Assembly: GCA_964645285.1 (NCBI GenBank)
Contig: CAZYDR010000048.1
Coordinates: 1 to 28,383, forward strand
Direction of reading: 5' to 3'
From: JAYZAP01 sp964645285
Lineage (GTDB): Bacteria; Pseudomonadota; Alphaproteobacteria; JAAXGF01
DNA length: 28,383 nt
Below are positions 22,764 to 28,383 of this stretch, piece by piece. Both the position numbers and the translations under genes were made by a program. Positions within the stretch are counted from its first letter, which is position 1. Every line of letters begins with the position of its first letter. The notes under the pieces are model-generated. The model saw nothing but the letters and a program-made list of their open reading frames with translations, was not told the DNA's origin and searched no databases.

Positions 22764-23906
22764 TTAATTGATCAGCCCAAACAGCGGCCTAAAACGCATT
22801 CCAACCCAGGTGCCGCCGAGGGCGAAGATGATCCATAACCAGCCGTGCAGGCTGGTCGAGGCGACGCCGGAAAAGAATGCGCCGATGTTGCAGCCGAAGG
22901 CGATGCGCGCACCGTAGCCCATGGCCAACCCGCCAATCACCGCCGCCAGCAGGCACCTGAGCGGAATTCGCGGGACCGGCGAAAACCGCCCAGCCAGCCC
23001 GGCTGCCATGAGCGCGCCGAGGATAATGCCGACGTTCATCACCGAGGTGACGTCCTGCCACAGGTCACGGGCGAGCGCCGTCGCGGCGAAGCGCCCGGTC
23101 CAGAACGGCGCCGTGGCCGGATCCCAGCCCATGACCTGAGCCGCCTTGGCGGCCCACAGGGTAAAACTCCAGGTGGTCAACAAGGGGTGGCCCGAAACCA
23201 CCGCGGTGGCGCCGTTGAAGGCGGCGAGAAGCAGCGCGCTTAACAACAAAGGCCACGGACCCCGCGACAGAACCCGCCAGTCGATGCCGCCTTCCCATAG
23301 TGGTTTTCGCGGTCCCTCCCCTTGCCGGCGATGCAACGCCGTCCAGATCGCCGCCAGCACGGCCAATTGCAGGGCCAGGGCCGCCGGCCAGCCGAACTCG
23401 CGGGCCAGGGAAATCGATCCCCAGCGCGGCGTAGTCGCCCACCACGGCATATCGAAACTGTCCCAGAAGCCACCGGCGCAGAACGCCGCCAGGGTGACCG
23501 CCATGCGGGCCGAGCCGCCGCCCGCCGTAAACAAGGTGCCCGAGCCGCAACCGCCGCCAAGCTGCATGCCGAGACCGAAGAGGAAGCTTCCGGCCATGAC
23601 TTGGATGCCGACCGGCGCCACCGCCCCGCCGACCGGTTGCCCCAACACCTCGCCCTCGTTCAGCAACGGGGCAAACAGCACCATGGCGGCGGCGAGCATG
23701 ACAAGCTGGGCGAAGACGCCGGAAAAATCGCGGTCGAGAAAGGCCCGCCGGTAGGCCGAGGAAAACCCAAAGGCGGCGTGGTAGAGGCTCGTGCCGAGCA
23801 AACCACCGATGGCGAACAAAGCGCCGAGCCGCCAGACCAGCAACTCTGCGCCAAGGACCAGGGCACCGAGACCAAGCCCGGCGACAGGCCATTGGATCGG
23901 CGGCAA
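22764..23906 (-). CDS. YeeE/YedE-family sulfur-compound transporter
   Basis: The 380-residue protein is strongly hydrophobic with about nine to ten membrane segments. It carries the YeeE/YedE signature cysteines in QLGGGCGSGTLF and ARIAFGCNIGAFFSG, which form the substrate path in the thiosulfate transporter TsuA. It is therefore likely to take up thiosulfate or a related sulfur compound; the exact substrate is inferred. The annotated start at 23906 is TTG. Eight codons further upstream, in frame and four bases after the sixA stop, CTG would give SAAERRALPPIQW, a natural N-terminus, so the true start may be that CTG. It follows sixA on the same strand. Confidence 0.9.
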   Translation of the reverse strand: MPPIQWPVAGLGLGALVLGAELLVWRLGALFAIGGLLGTSLYHAAFGFSSAYRRAFLDRDFSGVFAQLVMLAAAMVLFAPLLNEGEVLGQPVGGAVAPVGIQVMAGSFLFGLGMQLGGGCGSGTLFTAGGGSARMAVTLAAFCAGGFWDSFDMPWWATTPRWGSISLAREFGWPAALALQLAVLAAIWTALHRRQGEGPRKPLWEGGIDWRVLSRGPWPLLLSALLLAAFNGATAVVSGHPLLTTWSFTLWAAKAAQVMGWDPATAPFWTGRFAATALARDLWQDVTSVMNVGIILGALMAAGLAGRFSPVPRIPLRCLLAAVIGGLAMGYGARIAFGCNIGAFFSGVASTSLHGWLWIIFALGGTWVGMRFRPLFGLIN

Positions 23907-23933
23907 GGCTCGGCGTTCGGCGGCGGACAGCGC

Positions 23934-24401
23934 TTAATCCGCCAGCAGTTCGGGGCTCAACATCCAGACCACCGACCAGCCGCCGTCGTCCTGACGCTCC
24001 AGGCACAGGCAACTGCTGGTGTCAAACGCCACCAGCGTGACGTCCTCGTGCCCGACCACCAACCGCGCCACCAGGCGATCCATGAACGGCAGGTGGCCGA
24101 CCAGTACCATGTCGTCACTCCAGCGCTCGCTCTCCATGGCCACGGCTTCCACCGGGTCGTTGGGCGACAGGCCGGCCTGGGCCTCGCAACGGCCATCGTC
24201 GATCACCGCCTCGGCGATCAGTACCGCGGTCTGCTCGGCCCGTGCTATGCCGCTATGGAAGACATGGGCGGCGGTCACCCCGCGCAGGGCGAGGACGGCG
24301 GCCAGACGCTCAACATCGGCGCGACCACGCTCGCTCAGCGGCCGCTCGGAATCCGGCGCTCTCGGCAACGCTTCGCCATGGCGAATAAGATAAAGCTTCA
24401 T
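23934..24401 (-). CDS. SixA-like histidine phosphatase
   Basis: The 155-residue protein begins MKLYLIRHGEALPR with the RHG phosphoaccepting motif at residues 7-9. It continues RPLSERGRADVERLA, HSGIARAEQTA and MVLVGHLPFMDRLVARL, with the second catalytic histidine in VGH. SixA enzymes dephosphorylate histidine residues of phosphotransfer proteins in the cytosol; small histidine phosphatases of this branch have varied targets. GGAG lies seven bases before the ATG. The start codon is only 15 bp from the second inverted-repeat element, so its promoter lies within or beyond that element. Confidence 0.88.
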   Translation of the reverse strand: MKLYLIRHGEALPRAPDSERPLSERGRADVERLAAVLALRGVTAAHVFHSGIARAEQTAVLIAEAVIDDGRCEAQAGLSPNDPVEAVAMESERWSDDMVLVGHLPFMDRLVARLVVGHEDVTLVAFDTSSCLCLERQDDGGWSVVWMLSPELLAD

Positions 24402-24416
24402 GGTCCCGCTCCCCCT

Positions 24417-24587
24417 AGAGCGTCTTCAGAGAATACGGCGCCATTTGACCGTGTCCCCTTAATCCGTAGTTAGGCGCGCGCCGCATGGCGATGCCTGGCA
24501 TCGGCAAAGGTGCGGAACGCGGCCACGGTTTAAGGGGGCGCGGCCCGCGGGTGGGACATATGACACCGTATCCTCTGAAGACGCTCT
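24417..24587. mobile_element. 171-bp inverted-repeat element, no coding capacity
   Basis: The ends are 22-bp inverted repeats (24417-24438 and 24566-24587) with 21 of 22 matching, beginning AGAGCGTCTTCAGAG. Their match continues inward imperfectly (CATTTG against CATATG on the other strand, then TCCC). Inside, CCCCTTAA pairs with a TTAAGGGG on the other side, and a core hairpin lies at 24488-24504. The ends are unrelated to those of the 263-bp element. It fills most of the 291-bp region between sixA and doeA. It could be a MITE, a REP-type palindrome or a conserved RNA structure. Confidence 0.65.
24488..24504. repeat. Core hairpin copy 3 (GCGATGC-CTG-GCATCGG)
   Basis: Centre of the 171-bp element; the same arms as the two cores at 12259 and 12363, with a different 3-nt loop. 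Confidence 0.7.
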
Positions 24588-24692
24588 TGTACCCAGCATA
24601 CGCCAGACCGACGGTCAGACAAACACTACCGGCTGGACAACCCCTGGTCGTTCCGACCAAACTCGCTCACGAAATGTCCTGGGAGAGCGACC

Positions 24693-25862
24693 ATGCCGAC
24701 GTTCGAAACATCCGAATACCAAAGCCGTCTGAGCAAAACTAAAGAGAGCATGGCGGCGTGTGGTATCGAGGTTCTGCTGGCTACGGACCCGGCTAATATG
24801 TGCTACCTCACCGGCTACGATGGCTGGTCATTCTACGTTCATCAGCTCCTGGTGGTCGCCCTCGACGCGGACGAACCCATGTGGGTCGGCCGCGGAATGG
24901 ACGCCAATGCCGCCCGGGTCACCACCTATCTGTCCGGAAGCAATATTCACGGCTACCCGGACGACTACGTGCAGTCAACGGTCAAGCATCCCATGGATTA
25001 TGTCGCCGACCTGCTGAAGTCCAAGGGTTGGGACAAGCGGCCCCTGGGCGTCGAAATGGATGCCTACTACTTCACCGCCGCCTGCCTCGAATCCCTTCGC
25101 CGCAACCTGCCTGACACCTCGTTCAGTGACGCAACATCCCTGGTCAACTGGGTTCGGGTGGTCAAGTCGCCCGGTGAAATCGAGCTTATGCAGCGGGCCG
25201 GCCGGATTATCGAACACACCATGGCCGTGGCCTTCGAGGTGGTGGCGCCGGGCAACCGCCAGTGCGACGCGGCGGCGGCCATCCATCAGGCGCAAATCGG
25301 CGGCACGCCCGAGTTCGGCGGCGACTACACCGGCCTGGTGGCCATGCTGCCGTCCGGCGTCGGCACCTCGACACCGCACCTGACCTGGACCGACGAGCCC
25401 TTCATCGAGGGCGAGGCGACCATCCTTGAACTCGCCGGCTGCCATCGCCGCTACCACTGCCCAATGGCGCGCACGGTGTTCCTCGGTACGCCGCCGGCCA
25501 AGGTGGCAGATACCGCCAAGGTGGTGGTCGAGGGGCTCGAGGCGGCGCTGGATTTCGTCCGGCCGGGGGTTACCAGCGAAGAGGTCGAAGCGGTGTGGCG
25601 CGAGACCATCGCCCGTCATGGCATCGTCAAGGATTCCCGCATCGGCTATTCCACCGGCCTCAACTACCCCCCGGATTGGGGCGAGCACACCCTGAGTCTA
25701 CGGCCCGGCGACACCACGGTGCTCGAGCCGAACATGACAATTCACATGATTCCCGGCCTGTGGTTCGACGACTGGGGCATCGAAATAAGCGAATGCTTTC
25801 AGGTCACCGAGGGCGGCGCCGTCCCGTTCGCCACGGTGCCGCGCGGGCTGGTGGTGAAATAG
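24693..25862 (+). CDS. doeA: Ectoine hydrolase (M24 peptidase family, DoeA/EutD-like)
   Basis: The 389-residue protein matches the ectoine hydrolase branch of the pita-bread M24 family: MCYLTGYDGWSFYVHQ, GRGMDANAARVTTYL, GYPDDYVQSTVKHPMDYVA, NWVRVVKSPGEIELMQRAG, GGDYTGLVAMLPSG, TPHLTW and GYSTGLNYPPDWGEHTLSL. These strings fit DoeA as I remember it better than general Xaa-Pro aminopeptidases. The usual metal-binding aspartates are missing (LAGCHRRYHCPMART), as in creatinase-type members. DoeA opens ectoine to N-acetyl-diaminobutyrate for use as carbon and nitrogen source. GGGAGAG precedes the ATG. No other doe/eut genes are nearby, so the next steps must be encoded elsewhere. The assignment is from conserved motifs only. 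Confidence 0.8.
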   Translation: MPTFETSEYQSRLSKTKESMAACGIEVLLATDPANMCYLTGYDGWSFYVHQLLVVALDADEPMWVGRGMDANAARVTTYLSGSNIHGYPDDYVQSTVKHPMDYVADLLKSKGWDKRPLGVEMDAYYFTAACLESLRRNLPDTSFSDATSLVNWVRVVKSPGEIELMQRAGRIIEHTMAVAFEVVAPGNRQCDAAAAIHQAQIGGTPEFGGDYTGLVAMLPSGVGTSTPHLTWTDEPFIEGEATILELAGCHRRYHCPMARTVFLGTPPAKVADTAKVVVEGLEAALDFVRPGVTSEEVEAVWRETIARHGIVKDSRIGYSTGLNYPPDWGEHTLSLRPGDTTVLEPNMTIHMIPGLWFDDWGIEISECFQVTEGGAVPFATVPRGLVVK

Positions 25863-25938
25863 CCGGACGCCAAAAAAGAGAGGTCTACCACAGTCTTTAC
25901 GCACGGATGGCGGCAGCCCCACGCCTCATTTTGCCGGG

Positions 25939-25966
25939 CTCTCATCACAGTTTGCGGGGATGAGAG
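25939..25966. other. Hairpin downstream of doeA
   Basis: A perfect 8-bp stem (CTCTCATC / GATGAGAG) with a 12-nt loop, about 77 bp after the doeA stop, without a T-run. The 285-bp gap 25863-26147 otherwise holds only the gene fragment described at 25976. Confidence 0.4.
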
Positions 25967-25975
25967 GCGCGCGCG

Positions 25976-26104
25976 GGCGCCAAGGCGCAGCCGCAGCGAA
26001 TCCCGCCGCGAGCCACCCGGCGTCCCGACATCGGTAACCTTGTCGGCGAGGAGCGCTTCACAGGCACTGACGGCGGCGTCGGAAAATTTTTTCTTCTCGG
26101 TCAT
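25976..26104 (-). pseudogene. Possible N-terminal fragment of an APH-like phosphotransferase
   Basis: An ATG at 26102-26104, preceded by AGGGGG, opens MTEKKKFSDAAVSACEALL and then VTDVGTPGGSRRDSLRLRLG. The GTPGGSRRDSLRL stretch resembles the glycine-rich loop region at the start of aminoglycoside-phosphotransferase-like kinases. After about residue 42 the resemblance stops and the frame runs on into the 3' end of doeA on the other strand, ending at 25799. I infer a gene truncated by deletion near doeA; a small genuine protein is less likely. Confidence 0.3.
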
Positions 26105-26147
26105 GGAATTTCTTGCCCCCTACTACTCGGTCACGTCGGACAGGGTG

Positions 26148-27386
26148 CTAGGAGGATACATGAAGCCGCTTGAGCTGCGAGGCGATGACGCGGAACACCC
26201 TTGTAAGTTCGGCTCCACTCGGCGAGTTGAAGAACTTGCTGGCGTCGGTGGCGCAGTCCTCGAACAGAGACTGTGTGGCGGGGTCGTTGAGAGCGAAGGT
26301 GATGGTGTAGACAACGATGTCCTGCTGCTTCATGACGGTGCACACGGTTTCCAGCTTGTCGTCCAGTTGGGACGCCGATGGGAGAGAGGGATATTCCCGA
26401 TAGGCGGAGTGGTTGAAGGAGGTGTTGGCGCCGTCGGTGAGGATGATCACCGCTTTGGTCGCATCCGGTGTTCCGTAATTGACGCCTTCAGTAAAGGGTT
26501 CGGCCGCCGATATCACGCGCAATCCCCAGATCGCCCCGTAATTCACGTGCGTCGCCCCTGATGCGTTCATGGCGTTGATGGCGCTGGTCAGCGTCGCCTT
26601 TTCGTTGGTCAGTGGCGTGATCTCCTCCGGACATCCGATCAGGAATAGACTGTACGGGTCCCACGGGCCGGTGGACTCGTCCTCCGTGTCGTCAGGCTCC
26701 TCCAGCGCCAGGACGCAACCGCTCCAATTGTTGGTACTGCTCATGAAGGACTCGTTATCGGTGCCGATGTTAACGGTGGCCGCGAAGGGCACCAGGCCAA
26801 CCTTCACCTGCGTCGAGGTCGAACCACTGCCGAACAGGATGTCGACGAGGCTGTTGGCGGCTTCCTTGAGGTCACCGATCCTGCCACCGAAGAACATGGA
26901 GCCGGTATTGTCGAGGACCAGCACCACCTCCATGGTATCTTCCTGACGCGTGACTTCGCTGGTGGCGACAACGGTCAAGCTATCGATGCTAATGATCTTC
27001 ATGAACGTGGTCTCGACTTCGACCTGCGCGTTGACCGTGATGGTTCGACCGTCGTATGTAAAACTCGTATCGCCAATTATACCGAGCTCACTCTCGGGAA
27101 AATTGGCAGTAATGAAATTGTCGAAGACAGTTTGCAGCTGAGCATTTGACCGACCTGTACCGATGGCCGTTCCGATTGCAAGGCCCGCCGCGTCGGTCGT
27201 CGTCGTCAGGCGCTGTTTCACGATATAAGCCCTGCCGACATCGATCACGAGTCCAGTCGCGATGAGCAGCGGGACCAACGAGAGGGCAAAAACCATGGCT
27301 ATCACGCCATCCTTGGCCGCCGCGAAATCAGTGCAGCGCATCAAAATTCCCGCCACGCGACGCTTGGAGGTACTGCTGTTCTTCAT
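26148..27386 (-). CDS. Tad pilus-assembly protein TadG-like with von Willebrand A domain
   Basis: The product of about 412 residues has an N-terminal TadE/TadG membrane segment (AKDGVIAMVFALSLVPLLIATGLVIDVGRAYIVKQRL). An extracytoplasmic region follows, then a von Willebrand A domain with the MIDAS motif VVLVLDNTGSMFF and the second metal-site segment AVIILTDGANTSF. TadG proteins are minor pseudopilins or anchors of the Flp/Tad pilus. Several ATGs lie close together (27396, 27384); 27384-27386, giving MKNSSTSKRR, is chosen by similarity of the N-terminus. It is the last gene of the Tad cluster, 78 bp after the TadE-like gene on the same strand. Confidence 0.85.
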   Translation of the reverse strand: MKNSSTSKRRVAGILMRCTDFAAAKDGVIAMVFALSLVPLLIATGLVIDVGRAYIVKQRLTTTTDAAGLAIGTAIGTGRSNAQLQTVFDNFITANFPESELGIIGDTSFTYDGRTITVNAQVEVETTFMKIISIDSLTVVATSEVTRQEDTMEVVLVLDNTGSMFFGGRIGDLKEAANSLVDILFGSGSTSTQVKVGLVPFAATVNIGTDNESFMSSTNNWSGCVLALEEPDDTEDESTGPWDPYSLFLIGCPEEITPLTNEKATLTSAINAMNASGATHVNYGAIWGLRVISAAEPFTEGVNYGTPDATKAVIILTDGANTSFNHSAYREYPSLPSASQLDDKLETVCTVMKQQDIVVYTITFALNDPATQSLFEDCATDASKFFNSPSGAELTRVFRVIASQLKRLHVSS

Positions 27387-27464
27387 GGCCACCATCATAG
27401 TCGATTCATCAAGGGATGCGAAACCGGTTAAACAAATACATTGCGTCCCGGCTCCAACTCACCC

Positions 27465-27989
27465 CTAGAAAACCCCGATATAATCAAGGTAGCGAGGGCG
27501 CGTGACTGCCGTGTCGCTGAGCGTGATTGAGTCGGAAAAAATAATGTTGAACATGGGCGTATAGGGGAATTGGGCGGATACGATGATCACACTCTCGCCG
27601 GCGTCGCCCAATTCGGAGGCAAGGGATTCAGGTTCGTCGACGGACCCGCCTCTAAAATGGGCGTGCCAATCCTGGTACGCCTCGCCGGTAACGTCGTGGT
27701 AGCGGACACTGACGGCGCCCATGGTCAGCTTTGTGGGGTCGAAAGGCTCTATGATAAGCTGGGTTACCTCTAATATTTCGATGAAACCAGCAAGATTCAT
27801 GTCGGTTTCCTGGGCGATCAGATCAGCGGAGGTGTACGCCACGCCGGTCACTCTGCGCGCCGCCATCAAATAATTGGAAAGCTCGATGATGCCGGTCAGC
27901 ATGATCAGCATCCCGGGCACGATCAGTGCAAACTCAATAGCCACTGCCCCGCGAAGGTTCTTGATGAATCGGTGTAGGAAAGGCCTCAT
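27465..27989 (-). CDS. TadE-like minor pseudopilin
   Basis: The 174-residue protein begins MRPFLHRFIKNLRGAVAIEFALIVPGMLIMLTGIIELSNYLMAARR. This contains the conserved G-A-x-A-I-E-F-A cleavage-type motif and hydrophobic helix of TadE pseudopilins. The rest is an extracytoplasmic domain ending PRYLDYIGVF. It would be processed by a prepilin peptidase and join the Flp pilus base. The ATG at 27987-27989 lies five bases after the upstream gene's stop, which rules out the longer frame. Confidence 0.85.
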   Translation of the reverse strand: MRPFLHRFIKNLRGAVAIEFALIVPGMLIMLTGIIELSNYLMAARRVTGVAYTSADLIAQETDMNLAGFIEILEVTQLIIEPFDPTKLTMGAVSVRYHDVTGEAYQDWHAHFRGGSVDEPESLASELGDAGESVIIVSAQFPYTPMFNIIFSDSITLSDTAVTRPRYLDYIGVF

Positions 27990-27994
27990 CTCGT

Positions 27995-28383
27995 TCACTC
28001 GAATGGCTCGTTTCGGAATACCGCCGTCGCTGTCAGAAGCTTGGTGGTGCCAACGTCTCCGATCAGCTCGCCGATTAGCGGCGTGATGAAATCCCACGTG
28101 TATATCACCCGTACCACGGTAATCTCTCCGGACCCTCCAGCGTTGAATTCCGCGTCGAACGGCTCGTCATCCTCATCGACGACGACGCCATCCGCGTTCA
28201 ACTCGATAGGCGCCAGGTCGACATCAGCAAACGAGTCGAATGTGTTCACATCTAAGATCACATCGTCGCAATCGTAGGTAAAAAGAGAGCCGCAGAGTTC
28301 CTCCTGAAAGACGTCCAGCGCATCGCCCGAGAGTTGCGCCTGCCCCGTCCGAATCTTGCGCGCCGCATCCTGAACCGCCCCAT
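27995..28383 (-). CDS. TadE-like pilus protein, 5'-truncated by the window edge
   Basis: The minus-strand frame is open to the window edge. The visible part reads AVQDAARKIRTGQAQLSGDA, then FQEELCGSL, YDCDDVILDVNTFDSF and IYTWDFITPLIG. This is the usual C-terminal half of TadE proteins, where an arginine-rich RKIRTGQ stretch follows the membrane helix and a cysteine pair follows later. The N-terminal membrane segment lies outside the window. It precedes the other TadE-like gene by five bases, so the cluster is read as one message. Confidence 0.8.
   Translation of the reverse strand, partial: GAVQDAARKIRTGQAQLSGDALDVFQEELCGSLFTYDCDDVILDVNTFDSFADVDLAPIELNADGVVVDEDDEPFDAEFNAGGSGEITVVRVIYTWDFITPLIGELIGDVGTTKLLTATAVFRNEPFE

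Noticed and set aside
23322..24473. Plus-strand frame of 383 codons opposite the YeeE and sixA genes
   Set aside because: Crosses two clear minus-strand genes and has shadow-type composition.
1..28383. CRISPR arrays, rRNA genes, riboswitches, prophage or transposase genes
   Set aside because: I looked for regularly spaced repeats, rRNA landmarks, a SAM-type leader before metY and transposase motifs and saw none.

Overview
This is a GC-rich chromosomal window from an alphaproteobacterium, most likely a marine or aquatic member of the Rhodospirillales or a close relative. The inference rests on the homoserine dehydrogenase / class II fructose-bisphosphatase / RecJ gene order, an S9 protein with a long alphaproteobacterial N-terminal extension, a short (type 2) ArgC next to rplM-rpsI, a class I PHB synthase, a Tat-exported amine oxidase and a Tad pilus locus. 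No protein here points to a phage or plasmid.

Layout. 1-1072: 3' part of a DEAD-box RNA helicase. 1114-2613: aldehyde dehydrogenase (minus), divergent from a PLP-dependent decarboxylase (2736-4010) that carries an in-frame amber codon. 4007-4619: a convergent M15-like gene with apparent frameshifts, followed by tRNA-Glu. 4970-9064 (minus): recJ, glpX and hom, read as hom-glpX-recJ. 9115-10134: an OmpA-like lipoprotein, divergent from phaC (10392-12182). 12188-12450: a compact inverted-repeat element between phaC and two tandem gamma-carbonic-anhydrase-like genes, which follow argC on the minus strand. 14791-16140: a flavin amine oxidase lying between argC and rpsI-rplM, with a possible LysE-type gene remnant at one edge. 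17437-17877: hotdog thioesterase, divergent from an enoyl-CoA-hydratase-like / CoA-binding / O-acetylhomoserine sulfhydrylase / DUF1194 run (18010-21323). 21324-24401: GNAT, DUF547, YeeE/YedE and SixA genes. 24417-24587: a second inverted-repeat element. 24693-25862: an ectoine hydrolase (DoeA-like). 25976-28383 (minus): part of a Tad pilus locus (TadG with a von Willebrand A domain and two TadE-like pseudopilins) followed by a truncated phosphotransferase-like remnant.

The coherent functions are central metabolism (threonine/methionine and arginine biosynthesis, gluconeogenesis), DNA repair, carbon storage, translation, and osmolyte and sulfur handling. The most unusual material is non-coding: two structured elements with different terminal inverted repeats that share an internal GCGATGC-NNN-GCATCG hairpin core. 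Also notable are several decayed or odd genes: the amber-interrupted decarboxylase, the frameshifted M15-like gene, two genes with CTG at the expected start, and two gene-end remnants. I found no CRISPR array, rRNA, prophage or transposase gene.
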